A stretch of 64,000 bases of DNA, from the NCBI GenBank assembly GCA_017163975.1, contig JAFFSR010000242.1, positions 4,799,001 to 4,863,000 of the forward strand, given 5' to 3'. The stretch comes from Anastatus disparis. Lineage: Eukaryota; Arthropoda; Insecta; Hymenoptera; Eupelmidae. The notes below the pieces were generated by a model, which searched no databases, was not told the DNA's origin, and was given only the letters and a program-made list of their open reading frames with translations. This document shows, in pieces, positions 1 through 14,305 of the stretch. Each line of letters starts with the position of its first letter. Position 1 is the stretch's first letter. A program made the translations under genes and the position numbers.

Positions 1-73
1 ACTCGTAAAGTGTTTAGTTGAGGGGAAGCTTGATGGCGATGATGGCAACGTAGAAGAGAGAAAGAAAGAGCGT

Positions 74-97
74 GAGAGAGAGAGAGAGAGAGAGAGT
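74..97. repeat. (GA)n microsatellite
   Basis: Uninterrupted GA dinucleotides within a longer purine-rich tract (about 50-125). Confidence 0.9.
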
Positions 98-3000
98 TTG
101 AAGAAAGGTAGAGAGAAGAGAAAGGTTGTACATGTATATATACATACAAGGAAGGGATGAGTAAATCGCTTCTCTAGTATGTTTTCTACCGTAAATTGCA
201 GGGAACATGTAAAGTATGTGTGATAATGTACAGAAAGTGTAATTATTTTACTTTGTAATTTCGTTTCCTTTCCGTGCTACGTTCTTTTCGTAAGAATGAA
301 GGTTAACGTTTTTATATACTTTTTATTAGAATATATTGTTTAAAAGAAAAAACTTCATGTTGTCATATTAAAATTAGAAATTAAAGATTTAATGCTATTT
401 TCAAATTGTTTAAACATTTTTAAAAGTTTGATATTTTGTTTAATATTTTTGATAATATAGACTTAAAAAATTATTTTGTTACAAAAAATATCATTAATGT
501 TATGAAGTTTTATTTTTGCATATTTTTGACATTGTTATAATCAATAATAGGTATGATTATAGCCATATATTGTTACATATTTAATGATTAAATTTTTAAA
601 AAAGTAGTTTATATACGTGGTTGATATTTGATATAAGCAATTAAACATTTTAATTTAAAAATATTAAATTATTTCTATGTGTGGTATTAAATTTATTTAT
701 ACTGCTGAAAAAAAAACAATAATGTCAATCAATAAAATAAGTGAACAATAAGAAAGTATCTGTATAACACATCTGTATCGTTGAGTAATCAATCAATCAC
801 ATACAGATGATCTACCGTACAACAGGTATTTTACTCCCATTACAATTCTATCCCCTCGATATACTATTACGAGAGAGAATTTCCTTGGTGCACACATATA
901 TACACAATAGATCCCCAGTATACATGTTACAGATAAATGGAAAGGGTAGCTTATATCATCTCTCTTTCTCTCCCTTGAGTTAAACACTATACACGAGGTC
1001 TGACGGTAATAATTGAGTGCCGTTCTGTCTAGTTAGCAGAGAACGTGAGAGAGAGAGAGAGAGAAACACAGGTCTTTCCCTCTTTGGTGTATATCTCAGT
1101 AAGCGCGCGTTAAACTCGTCACGTTATCGACTAAAAGCGACAGCGATGCGTGACAAATCCATCTTATGTAAAACGTCGCACAGCGCTTTTGTCTCTCCTC
1201 TAACATTTCCTCTCATGCCCCCCTCCCCACCTCTCTCAACTCAACGACGACATGATTAGATGCAACAACGTCAACGTTAAACTGTGCGGTATATACGCAT
1301 AGACAGGATAAGAGCGATACACGTTGACACTTGATTCTCTGACAACAGGAGTTCAAGGAATATTGGAGAATTGATAAAGATTGAATACTTGTTGAAGGAT
1401 ATACTTAAATAAGGATTGAAAAAATTATATTTTCACGGGAGCATAGTGCCAATAATAATAGAAATCATCTCAGCCGTAGATGATATTTAAAAATATTTTA
1501 TACTATTTATACAAATGTAGCTGTACCAATGTTTTTACTGTATAAAATCATTAGAGAGTGTAACAAATTATCTTTTCAAAGTCAAAAACAAAGATGTAAG
1601 ATTTTCAGTTGTAATTATTAAATTTCTCGTCGAGCATTAACAAGAGCGACATGGGCAAAGAGAGAAAAAGAAAAAAAAGTAAGCAAATACTAGAAAATTC
1701 AGAGCGAGCAAAGTTAATGGCGCGAAGTGGCAATCCGTAAACGAATTTTAAGAAAAGTTTGCAAGGGAAGCTTTTCAATTTCAATGGCTCGAATGGAGAT
1801 CCAAACATAAAAGAGAGAGAGTATATAAGAAGGATAGTAAATTATATAGTACGGTATAAGAAAGAAAGAAAGAAAGCAATAAAATAAGAGCAAAGCAAAT
1901 AAGAGAGAAAGAAGACATTATAAGATAGAGAAACGAATTCGTAAATTTATGGTTGTCGGACTAGTGACGATTGTGCTTCTGTGTGTGTGGGTGTTCTTTT
2001 CTAACGTATATGAGATAACGTAACGTAGAAAAGAGGGCTTTTGAATTGTTAGTGAAAAAAGGGAGAAAACGTGTCAGTGCGTCGTGTATACATAGCGTTG
2101 CCTTGGCGCGTTCTCTTTCTCTCTTCTCTGAAAATGTCTCGCGGATTTTTTATCACGTCCTTCCTTCCTGCATTCGTCAGCGCTGCTGCTCGTTGAAGAT
2201 ATAAGAAAAGCTAAAAACGCGCGCCAGTACCACTTGCTGTGCAGAGAGAGAGAAAATGTAGTAGTCGAAGACGAGAACTCTCAAGTGAATAATTAAATTA
2301 CGCAAAAGTGAGTTTTTTTTCTTTCTTCCTTTTTTTACTTCTCTATTTCTATCTTTGCTTTCTCTTCACTTCTTGTTCTTTTGATGGCCTTTCGTGCAAA
2401 AGAAGAGACGCCAAGAGAGAGAGAGCTGGAGCAGCATGGTAGATGATGAGTAGGGAGTGTAACGGACGTTGCAGGAAAATTAAGGAAATACTACTCTCTC
2501 TTCGTCTCTTCTGTTCTGCAAGGAATAAATATACAGGAAGAGAAAAAGATCAACTGGACGGGAGATAAATTGAGATGTAAGAGGAAAAAAAAATCAGTCT
2601 GTCGATTCGAGGGATAAGACGATCAAATGTATAATGAGAAAATTGATGGCTGCGTTCGATGCTCTAGTTTTTCTCAAGTATGACATATTATGTTTATTTT
2701 TTTCATTAATTTTTAATATATTTAATTTTTATTTATTTCAAAATGTTAGTATTGCCATTTGAATAAAAAAATTTTTTTTATTTAATTTGAAAATAATATG
2801 GAGATTAAAATTTACAGCATACTTGGTATATTTTTATATCTAAAATATTTTCTGAAAGTATACAATAAATTATACACCTTTGGAAAGTTACCACGCACTT
2901 TGTCTATTCGATAGCACTTAATCATCTATTTCTCATCTAAATTTTTTTTAGCACCTGCTTCAATCGCTTGTACACAAGACGTAAATGTATAACGGAACAT

Positions 3001-6000
3001 TTCTCGTTTACGCAAACGCGAGAAACAAATTCATATAGTATTCGCGATGATCTAACGCCGCGTAGATTTCTCCAAGGAATTCGTCCGATGTGAGAGAAAA
3101 CGAGAATGATGAAGAGAAGAATTTTATTTTTCCGTTTTTTTCCTTTCCTTCTATTCATGTGATTTTTACTTTTCTCATGGACTTTATTTTTCTCTCTATA
3201 TCTACTGCAGTCCCTTGATCTTCTTCTATGCTCGATGGATAGACGAGCTATCCACGCGAGGGAATTGAATGTAAAACGAGAGAGAGAGAGAGAATCGACG
3301 AGCAGAGCCACTTTCACGCAGGAACGACGCCCATTTTTCATTAAGCTCTCTTTTTCTCTCTCTCAGCATAAGCACTAGAATATATACGCTATGTGTCCCC
3401 TTTCAAAAATGCCCTTTATATTGTAAGCTTTTAAAATTTAACATTCTCTATATTGCCACTGTCACTTGTGATAGAAGTTTCTTACCTTTTGAATGAAAAG
3501 TCAATTTATTGTCTTTTATTCAAAATTTTATTTGCTATTTTTTTTCAGCAAAAACGTTTTAGAATACTGACATTATTATATCAAAAATGAATAAAGAAAG
3601 ATATTAAATCCTTATGAGTAACAATCACACTTTTTTGAATAATTAAAAAATATATCGTAGCATGAAAATTATTTTAGAACAATCAGTAGAACCGTATACA
3701 AGACTTCTATAGATATATATATATAATCATTATTATTATTCACAAATATTATCAGTATTAATAACAAAATCAAGTAGAATTCTCGAGCTCAGCAAATGAG
3801 GCACGTAGTTTTTCACAAAAAAAAAAAAAAGAAAAATAACATAAGAGATATAAAATACAACGAAGTACAAAGTAAAAGAAGAGGCAAATTAACGAAATTT
3901 CTTTTCGAGCAGATTTAATTTCCGTTCGGAAGGTGGAATGGTCTCTTTTCTATGGTTAACGTATATATATATACACGGTTAACGTACACGACAGTACCAT
4001 ATACATCGAGTGTACGTGCAACAGTAGCCTTTCTTCTCTCTCTCTCTCTCTCTTAGTACCAGAGAGACAACAACACAATCAATAAACAACACGTGTAGAT
4101 AACAATCCCGGATGGAGAGAAAGAGAAGATTCAGAGGCCCTGTTTTCTCGGAAGGCCAACGCGGTAATTGTCGTACGTGCCACGGTCCCTATACAATTTC
4201 GTATATACGTACGTCTTCTCTCTCTCTCTCTCTCTTCTCTCTCTGTTTCTGCTAAGAGCGCGTGCGATCGTAACGGGTGCGCGCGTACAGTGAGAGAGAG
4301 AACAACAAAATGTATGTCTGCCTATCCTGTACACCGTATATATAGAGAGATTCGAGAGAAGTAGGAAGCCGATCTTCGTGACACGTTAGTTTCTATCCTC
4401 TACATATATAAAGGTTTTGGTGTATCCTATGTATCAGGTATAAACTAAGAGCGATACGGTGCGCTGCTACCGTACGTGCTGCGAAAAATTATACTGATTT
4501 TGCATATTTCCAGAATTAAATTACAAATATTAGACTTTATGCTGATTATATTCGACCAATGTGAGCTTTATTTTTGGCATCCAAATGCGTTATTACATAT
4601 AACAATTCGTTTTCTTTTATTTACACTTTAATTTAATGGTATATTTAAATTACGTTATGCTACAAATCTTCAGTTATCTCTTATAATAAAATGTTGAATT
4701 TCAATTGATTGATGAAAAATCTGTTCAAGCATTAATAAAGTACATTTTTAGACACTATTAATTTTTATACGACGCGTAATAAATTTACACATAAATTTCA
4801 TTGCAATATAATAAAATTGAAATCTAATGTCACTTTGCTGAATTAAAAGCGTGTGCTCCCGCGGTCTTACTCACAAAATAATTACTCAATTTAAAAGGTC
4901 GACTTATATTAAGTTAGCAGTTAATTTTAATTTATGTATTATTGCTGTAGCTAGTAATAAAGACCAAGCATATGTCTGACCAGGCATGACCATGTTCTAC
5001 TTCTATTTGAACAAAAGAAAAGAAAAAAAGGAATTTATATATAATTTTGATTTATCTAATGGTTAAAGTTTTAAATCTTTTATTTTTTTTTTTTTTGACA
5101 AAAGTATTGAGAAATAGATTTATATACTTTAGCTGTGACGGTCAAATATTATAGTTTTTAGCTGCTGAATTATAATAAACTTGCATTTCTTCTATTATTT
5201 ATTTTGCGTGTATTTATTACTTGAACTTTTAGGACTTTAATCGCTATAAATAAAGCATTTAAAGTGACTTTTATTTTTCTTCAAAGACATAATTTTTCGC
5301 AGTTAAATCTTCATTTGAGAGAGAAAAGTTTTTTCAACGAGTTTTAACGATAGCCACAAACAACCTTATAGCAATACAAAGTAATTATCAAGCGTTTTTC
5401 ACTTGTCCTCATCTCGCATAATCAGTCTGTACTTAGTTTGATTATAAAGTTTATGAGTGAAGGGAGCTAAAGAGAAAAAAATAAAGACAAAGCGAGAGAG
5501 AGAGAAGAAAAAGACGAAATACTTAGAAAAAAGTAAAAGAAAGAGAGAATCGTAGCAATGAAAAGAACAAAGGATAGAAAGAGTATAACGATTATAAGTA
5601 GAAAAGTAGAGAAAGAGAGAAGGAGAAGGTAAGGTAAAAGGGCGAGTTTAGAGCTTGGGATATATAAAGAGTACGCGTGGATTAAGAATGCTTCCTCGGA
5701 GACGAGTTATAGTCGCTTCCTTCCCGTAGTTGGAATTAATCGGCCATTCCGGAGGCGATGCATTAACAGTAAGAGACTGAGGCTACGTTACTTGCTACTC
5801 TTCTTTATTTTTTTTTATCCTTTCTCTCTCTCTTTCAACCCTCCGGTACTTGCGTTACACACCCCTTATTCTTCTTCTTCTTTTTTTCTTCTTCTTTTCT
5901 ACCTCCCGGACTTTTCTTCCTCCCGCGTCTTTTTCATCAATGCAAAAGAGAGATGAAATTTAACGCTCTTTTCACTTTTCTTTTGATTTAAACTTTGTAC

Positions 6001-8127
6001 ATTGGTTAATTGATTACGACGAAGAGAACGACGTCGACAGAAACGACGACGACGACTGCTGACTTTAATTTTCGAGCAACGAAAATTGTAAACGACGAGT
6101 AATTCAATGCAATAAATACGAATTATTGTTTATATTGAAACAATTAATTCAATGTATTTTTGAAGTTTTAATACATTCAAAGGAACTGTTTGCAAACTGA
6201 AAAGTTTAATAAATTAAATTTTTTTAATTAATGTAGATTGTAGTAACAAAAAAATTGTTTTAAACAAAATATACGTATCTGATTTTATTTATTAAAAGTA
6301 TTATGTAATTTTTTTTGGTGAAAAATATTAATAAGTGTTTTACTCTAAATATAAGTAATTCAAAATAAAAATAAATGATTAAATAGCGGCTTCATAAATT
6401 CCGCATATTTTCGAATTTATTCATTTAATTTAACATTTTGAGAAAAAAGACATTAAAGATTCTTTAATTAAAATATGTAACTCAACTTCAATAAATAATA
6501 ATTATCTTCTCAAGGAAGTTGATCTTCACGGTTATAAAAACATCTTGAAACATCCAAAAACAGAAAAAAAAGGTAAAAACTTCAAACGTGATTATTCATA
6601 AACATAAAAATAATAAAGTTTTATTCGAAAAAATAACTGATACATCCAAAGTATACATTTATTCGTTAACTTTAATAAACAAAATAAATTACATTTATAC
6701 TCGTCTCTTGGTTATTCGAATTGAACAACGTATACATTCTCTTCTTCTTCTTCTTCGAAGATGACAGAGCCAATCTAGCTCGCGTCACGTTATGTCATGT
6801 CAAAGCACATCAAGTTGATAAGTATGAAGACTTGCCATTAGCTTTTTACCTTTCCACATACACACACCACCATCGTCCCTTCGCGTGATGGAAATCTAAC
6901 CGATGTGTTAAAGCGTCATTCTCCCGTTTTCTATATGCGCGTATACGTATACATACAGCGTATACGTACACCTTGACAAGCATACCAAGGAGTAAGAATG
7001 AAAAATTAACATATCCATCATGCAGTCCGCATAAGGATCCTTCATATTAAGGGCAAGGCGTGAACAACATTTCAAAAAGACTGGCTTCTGACGGCTAATA
7101 TCGCTGGCATTGAAATCTTGTATTATATGAATGTATGTGTACGTTGTACGTTTAAAGTTTAAGCTCGATGCATAACAGCACTGATTTTGATTGGATAAAG
7201 ACTATGAGGATTTGATAAAGGTATTCATAAAGGACGTTTAGATTTGACATGGTAATTAACAGACTGCGTATTAACTCAATAGAAAAATTAATTATATTAT
7301 TACGGTGTATTAAAAGTATACCGTTAACTTTGGATAAATAAATAAATTGCTGTTTAGAAAAGTTGTAGAAAAAATATTTATTTTAAACATTTTTACTCGT
7401 TTGTTAATTATTTTATATTCCATGCCAATTTTATTTTAATTTGTAAAGATTTTTCAATATTGAGCTTTGCGCTGTTTAACAATAAAAATAAGAGATAAGA
7501 CCAAACAAAAGGTTGAAATAAAAACGTATCTCGGAGGTTTAGTTACTTTTTAAGTTATCGCTAGTTTACTATAAAACTATCCCCGCAAAAGAGAAGACTA
7601 TTATGATGTCCTTTTCCAAGACTATTTTCGCTAAATCTTGTATGCAAAGCTAGCGCAGAGTATAAGCCTTCCTACCCTCCCGTACTCCATCCTTTCGCAG
7701 CAGCGTTGGACAAAAATCAGAGCAAAGTCATAGCCAAGTCTCGTTTTCCAAAGGCGAAGCGTATAAGAGAAGAGCTTAAGGCATTTTACGTGGGATTAGA
7801 AAAGCCTTGGGTTAAAATGCTCCCTGTGTGTCTATGTGTGCTTCGTTAAAGCGATCTTTACGTCGCGTGTGTGTATATGCGCAAAACAAAAGACGAGTGG
7901 AAAAGAGAGAGGAAAGACAGATATACGTACATTCGTATAGGAGTAGCGGAAAACGTGGGGCCCATTAAAGGGATGCAAGCCTAAAGACAAGACAGAAACT
8001 CGACATTCCAATACGTGCCAGGCATATTCGACTCTTATGTGCCAGTACAACGACGAGTTTCATCTTAGTATTACCCAAGTAACATGTAAATACACAAAGC
8101 AAAGTCTTGAGAAGAAACAAACTTGAA

Positions 8128-8148
8128 AGAGAGAGAGAGAGAGAGAGG
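8128..8148. repeat. (GA)n microsatellite
   Basis: About ten GA units in a purine-rich stretch. Confidence 0.9.
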
Positions 8149-9127
8149 GAGAAACACCTGAGCTAATTACAATTTTGACTTTACCCATGACACTTCATAA
8201 CTAGGAAAGGCTTCGTGTCTTGTTCTTCTTGTTGTTTTCTTCCTTTCTTTACTTTTAACTTTTTAGCTTATTGTCCTTTATTAAGTGTCCACTTGGGGAT
8301 GCAATCTTTGAGCCCTTTTATACTTTTTAGAAAGTTCAAAGAATATGCCTATCCACTGCTGGGACTGCTTTGAAATTTTAATGCCGCTCTTACTTGTAGT
8401 TGAAGGGATTATGAACAACTTTTAGATAACTATGTTCAACATTTTAATTACTTATTTATAGAAATTATTCGATATATCACTTAATTCTAAGTTGATGTTA
8501 ATTTAGTTAGCTTAAATTAACATTTTTTTTTATGAAAAATCTGAAATTACTAGAATTTTTATTTGAAAAAGAAACTGCAATAATTCTGTCAATTGTAATG
8601 AAATCATTTTTAAATTTGGGCAATTATGTAATTGCGAAATAATACAATAATTTCACATTATAAAATAACGTAATAAAATTACGTCATTATTTTAGGCAGT
8701 AAAATTACGTAAAATAATAAATAAAAATAATGTTATAAGATTCAATTTTTTTACGTGATATATTATGTTAATTTGCTATGTAATTTTATTCCGCCACCTC
8801 TTAAGGCAAATCAATTTTTAAAAAACAGCTTTCTTTGATTTTTGTAGATTTTAACGTAAATTTCATTTGATAAATAAAAATAAAAATTGAAAAAATTTTA
8901 TTTTTCTATCACGTCCAAAAAGAATTTTTTTACTATTTTTTTTTATGTAAAGGAAAATGTTACCGTTTCAGTAAATTCAGATTTACAAAACAAGAAAAAA
9001 CTTTGTAATTTTCTAAATAATTTTTGCTTTATAGTATTAATTATGACAACTTATTTTTCTATTTTCTTAAATACATTGTTAGCATTATTGACAAAAATAT
9101 AAAAATCCAACAACGATTACAAATTTA

Positions 9128-9355
9128 TGATTTTTTTTGAAATTTTTATTTAACATCGTTGTATATATGCTATCATTATGATGCTAATTAACGACGGAAG
9201 TTTCTCAGTGTGTTTATGAACAAAGCACATGTAAAGTACAGTGATGCTTGTATAAATCGGCCGAGAGCAGGATTCGAACTCGGGTCCTCGAGATTACGAA
9301 TCCATCGCTCATACCGATTGAGCCACTGAAACCTCGCTATTTGATAATCATTTGA
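9128..9355 (-). mobile_element. tRNA-derived SINE, copy 1
   Basis: Read on the minus strand: a short leader (TTCAAATGATTAT), then a tRNA-like head with an A box (TGGCTCAATCGGTATGAGC) and a B box (GAGTTCGAATCC). A non-tRNA body with CACATGTGCTTTGTTCA-like sequence follows, then an AT-rich tail. Leader, head, body and tail all match the copy at 45170, which shows one element family and not a stray tRNA gene. The anticodon stem pairs poorly (loop TTCGTAA), so a functional tRNA is unlikely. Internal RNA polymerase III promoters of this type drive SINE transcription. It encodes nothing and depends on a LINE for movement. Confidence 0.75.
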
Positions 9356-10068
9356 ATGAATCAAATTTTGATTAGAAAAGATATGGAAACAAAAATTTTT
9401 ATTGAGAATAGGTATCTTTCAGTTTTATTAGTTAATTGTTTTACTATAGTTAACATAAATTATTCTTAATAAATATCTATGTTGTTCAGCCGCAATTAAA
9501 AAAGTTATATCTTGAATCTGGTAAAGTTTCGTAATAATGCGTCAACAGCGTTTAGATATTCAAAATGTTTTCTAGATTTTTCAAAATATAAATAAAAATA
9601 AAAAATTATTAAAATATTTTTATATTATTTCATTGAAAAACTCATAAATTTAAAATTTCTATTAAACTTAATTTTTATTAATCTTACATAAATTTAGTTC
9701 AAAGTCATGTGATACGATATTCTCGCAAAATGATCAACTTGTCAAATGATTGAATCAGCCAAGAGTAAAATTAAGTTAGCATCATTTGTAATATATCCTT
9801 CATATATAGGAAAGTTTACTTTGCAAAGAAAAAAAAAAGTCAGCTAAGGAATCCGCGATGTTGTACCCGCATACACATATAAATGCATGTGCACATGCGC
9901 GTATTGATACAACGACGAGGACGACGAGGAGAACGACGATGGTTTGCTTGCGTTCGTTTTCAGGAGATAGCAAAGGAAGAAGACGAGACAAGCGTCTGAC
10001 GGGCGGCGGCAGCGGCAGCAGTCCACTTAAAATCGATACGGCGATGCAGTCGCAGAGGCTCCACGGGG

Positions 10069-10094
10069 TGCAATTCATTTGCATAGGAATTGCA
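10069..10094. promoter_or_regulatory. Octamer (POU-type) site inside a perfect short palindrome
   Basis: ATTTGCAT (10077-10084), the consensus octamer bound by POU-domain factors, sits between TGCAATTC (10069-10076) and its exact inverse GAATTGCA (10087-10094). The surroundings (9960-10100) are GC-richer and more complex than the flanks. Binding is inferred from the motif alone. Confidence 0.35.
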
Positions 10095-12887
10095 ACCGTC
10101 TACCTTCCCCTCCTTCCCTTATATGTTTCTCCTTGTTCTCTTACTCTTTTTTTTCTCTCTCTCTCTATCTCTCTCTCTTTCTCTTACCATGGAAGGATTG
10201 ATTTTTTCGACAAGACTTGCACCTTTGCATCTTTCTTTCTTAAGAAGAATAAGAAAAAGAAGAATAAAAAGAAGAGGGAAAGAGGTTCGAGCCTTTCTTT
10301 CTTTCTTCCTTTCCCCGTGAAACTACTTTCGGCGAAATGTTCGTGCGCCAAGTGGCACTTTGGAAAATTAGCTGTATAAAATGCTCAAAGGGTCGAATTA
10401 AGGAGCGGCCGCTTTTCTTTTCCTTCCTCTTCGCTAAGCACGAAAGATGCAATTGAAATGCGTACAGCTTGACTTTTGTTTTACTTGTTTCGCGCGATAG
10501 AAGAGTTACTTTAGCTCCTTTAAATGTATATGCCCGATTTATTCTTTTTTTTCTTCTTCTTTTAAATTTAAGAACCACTCAATAAAGGTTCCCACCTAAA
10601 GTTTAATACTTTGTTATATTTAATCTTGCCCAATTGGTTTTTATTTTATTTTCTTTTTCAAATACAAAATAAAAATATCAGTAAGCAAGAATAATTTTGA
10701 TTAAATTTCAAACGATTTTAATCATTAATAATTAAAATTCTTTTAACGCTCTATTTAATTGTAAAAATAAATTTTATAGTGAATATTCATATCAGTATAA
10801 TAATTGATAAATAAGAATAGTCTGCAAGCCTCAAATGAAATCTCAAAATTCTCTTGAGATTATAAAACGCAGCCAGTATACGTGTACACAGGATGTAACA
10901 GTTATACTCGTTTGATATACGAGTTTAATTGGACTGTCGATGAGCGTATACACGAAGGCTTGAAAAACAAGGTGTATATTTACGACAAAACGACGCCTTA
11001 TATACTTCATTCGTTTGCACAACAGCGTATACACCGGACTAAAAAGCGTTTGCTAAAAAATACAGAGAGAGAAAAAGAAAGATTAAGGTCGTCAATCACT
11101 GGAAGGTGCATATACACATCGTCGGTGGGGTATATACGTTCAATATGTTGCGGCAGGTGTTGCATCTTGTTTGGCAATCAAGGCAGGCATTGCAAAAGCG
11201 ACGATAGTCCAAAACATTTCACGCTTTTAATGTGTATAGATATACTTCAACTCTCCACCTATACATCCTCGATTTGATTGTTATCGCTCGATAGAAGGTA
11301 CTAGTTAAAAACTTTGACCAGCTGCCGTTGAGAGTAGGCTGCACTTTTTTTAAGATTTCTTTTTAGGTAGCTTTAAACGACAGATTCTTATTCAAAAGAG
11401 GTTTATTTTATATTATTGAGGGGTTATTAATCAGAATGTTTAATTAATAATCAACTAAATAAAATATAAGATTGATTTATTAAGTGCAAAAAAGAACTTA
11501 GTTTGATTAATTCCAGTACATTGAAATTATAAATGTATAATAATGTAAGATAAAATAATATTTCCACGAGCACAAGTGTCTAACGTTAAACTATACTTAT
11601 AATGAATGTATAATAAAATTTCTCCAACAATGTTACTTAATTAACATTAACAGTATTTTTCTTAACATGCCCACCGAGCATACATAAGATAATCAAACTT
11701 TTATTCAAATTGAAGTTATGGTACTGGTTTTTCGTAGGCTCTAACGAAGATTTATTAGCGAACTACTTGACTTTGTATCGTGTTATTCTAATATGAACGT
11801 TACTCGAGAAATGTATCTTCAGCGAGATCCTTTGCTTTCTGCTTTAATTAAAAAATGTTTAATAAAAATATTGTGGCATTAATTTTTTAAATTTTAATAC
11901 TATCCATTCGAGTGTTGTGAAAAATAATGTAGAAAAATTGTTTCAAAAAATAAGTTTATGAATAATATGGTAATTTTATTAAAAATTTATACAAGCATTA
12001 AATGTTACTTAAAAAAATTTATTTAAAACATTTTTTTTTAAAAACTTTTTAAAATACCCGTATATGTTGCTTTGGTAAGTGAACTGGAGTTTTTAATTGA
12101 AATTTACGAAAGCAGCATTGAGATAAGAACAAATTATGAACTGATTATCTTAATAATAAGTGTAGTCATAATTTTAATATAATTAAAGTTATAGGATGTG
12201 TAATAAAAAAGATAACATATTGTATAAGATTTTTAAAAATATTTTTTATTATAATTTATTTACTTCCAATTTATGTTTTAAAATCAGATCAAATCAGATC
12301 TGATTTGCATTAACAAATTGTGTAATATAAATTTTATAAACACCTTTTGAAATCATGAAAATTTATTTTGCTTCGACCTAAAATATGATTTTTAGTAAGC
12401 ATCTCTTCTAATGATTGAAATGAACGTTCGGAAAATAGATTTATTTAAATCACAAAAATTAAATTTTCGCGATCAACATTAAAGCGAATCGCGCGTACTT
12501 TTTTCTCTGTTTGCACATATGAAGGTCTTACATGGCACTATAAATAAATATCTTGTTCGCAAAAAAAAGAAAGCATAATTTTACACTGAATTCACAAAAC
12601 AATTAATTATATCAATTCGTTTAAAGGGAATAAAAAAGGAAAAATAGCGCGTGCTTCTAATCCTTTCGAAGCAATTATTTTTGTTGGGGGGAAACAATCT
12701 ACTTACTGAGATGCACATAACACACGTACACACACCTGCCTCTTTTGCATATATAAGTAAAGAAGCACATTAACAATCTTAATCCGTTTGCGCTTTTTTA
12801 TTTTCAGCTCCGCGCTAAAATTCACTTCGGTGCACATCCGGATGATCAATAATTTTTTAGCGTGCGTGAGAAACGTCTGTAAACACT

Positions 12888-12914
12888 ATTTTTATTATTA
12901 TTATTATTATTATT
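12888..12914. repeat. (TTA)n trinucleotide repeat
   Basis: About eight TTA/ATT units. Confidence 0.85.
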
Positions 12915-14094
12915 TTCACTTCGTTCTCTTTTCTTTCAATGTACATTTGTATATAAAACTCGAGGAGCCGCTCTTTTCACACGGCAAAGACTCTCTCGCG
13001 ATTTATTCATTATTTATGACTTCGTTTGTACGTATTTGTCAAAACAACATTATGCCGAGGAGCGCGTGTGTGTGCGCGTAAGCGCGGTTGTTGAATTTAT
13101 GATCTAATTAAGTGTTAATAAAATTAATATTTTCTATGATGATTTATCATTTTTTGCAAATTGCGTATATAACTTTTTTTATAAACTTCCGTAATATTAA
13201 CGATGTAACAAATTTAACAGCTTACGTTCTCTACTGTGATTATTTTAGATGCGAATTCTGATATGTGCAGAAAATAATTAAAATGATTGGTGTTCAGACA
13301 ATTTCTACACTTAAAAAAAATTTGTTACATCTAAGTAAATTTTATTTTGTTTAAGTAAAATTTCTTTGATCTTATGTAAAATCTACTCAGTATCAAGTAA
13401 AGTTTTCTTAGATAAATTAACTTTTATTTTAGTGTATAAGTTCTCTAGAGTATAGTTAAATAAAGAATGTATATTTTAGAAAATTCTTCTAGTGAATATT
13501 TTTTTATTAAATTTATTTAACTCCATTAATTAATTAAGGTAAAAGAAAATATGTTTGCTTCTATTACGTACAAAAAGTTTATAAATAAAAATTGCTAAAA
13601 AGTTCTTGTAATTTTTTTACTTTTAAATTTTATTGAGAAACGTAAAAGAATTAATACTTTCAAATAATATCATAAGTTTTCCATAGTACATTTTCTACAG
13701 TAATGTAAAAATTTCTCGAATAGATTAAACTGTAAATTTAATTACAACTTTAAATACATTAATAATTAACGTCTTAATAAAAATCGTATTTCTGATAAAA
13801 AGAAAAAAAAATGAGAACTTCATAGCAACACACGTTCCAGAATATATAAAAAAAACAACGATTCTTAAATTTTAATACAGAACAGGTCTCTTTCATCAAG
13901 ATATGCCCTCCTTATGCATTCGTACGTCAGTCTCCCTTTTCACACTCAGCACCTGACTTACGCATATTCAGATCTTTCTCTCTCATCGCAATGTTATATG
14001 TACGCATGTGCTTCTATTATATGACGGTCCTCTGTTGTTTCACACCTTTGCGCGTTAAAGAGGTGAGCGCATGCAATTATCATTACTTTGTTAT

Positions 14095-14096
<2 letters not shown>

Positions 14097-14130
<34 letters not shown>
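14097..14130. repeat. (AT)n microsatellite
   Basis: 17 uninterrupted AT units followed by a short (GT)n run and ACACATGCACACGC. Confidence 0.95.
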
Positions 14131-14142
<12 letters not shown>

Positions 14143-14282
14143 ACACATGCACACGCAAACAGCATTCTGTTACTAATTATCCGGCGCCATGATGGATCAC
14201 TTCCCGCTCCTCTGCGTATATATATTTGTATGCAAGACAGTTAACACAATGAGCTTCGTTATTTCCATTAAAGGGAAAGAGA

Positions 14283-14305
14283 AAGAGAGAGAGAGAGAGA
14301 GAGAG
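14283..14305. repeat. (GA)n microsatellite
   Basis: About ten GA units. Confidence 0.9.

Larger units (their letters stand above)
1..9127. other. No gene recognised; purine-tract / AT-rich intergenic or intronic DNA
   Basis: Open frames here are short, low-complexity (Ser/Leu/Phe or Arg/Glu runs) and follow GA/CT tracts. Mixed-composition blocks with many GAGAG or CTCTC motifs and TATACGTATAC-like words (about 780-1400, 1600-2660, 2900-3400, 3780-4500, 5400-6080, 6700-7260, 7500-8450) alternate with blocks of about 75-80% A+T (about 240-770, 2670-2880, 3400-3780, 4490-5330, 6080-6700, 7260-7500, 8450-9120). A near-palindrome lies at about 8661-8692. GAGAG words could bind GAGA-type factors; there is no direct evidence. 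Confidence 0.6.

Noticed and set aside
2937..3341. 134-codon minus-strand frame
   Set aside because: Basic, low-information protein crossing a GA microsatellite; no start context or homologous features.
9858..10379. 173-codon open frame
   Set aside because: The frame runs through ACG/GAG repeats, CT tracts and AAGAA tracts; the sequence is low complexity with no domain and no splice or promoter context, and the opposite strand is equally open.
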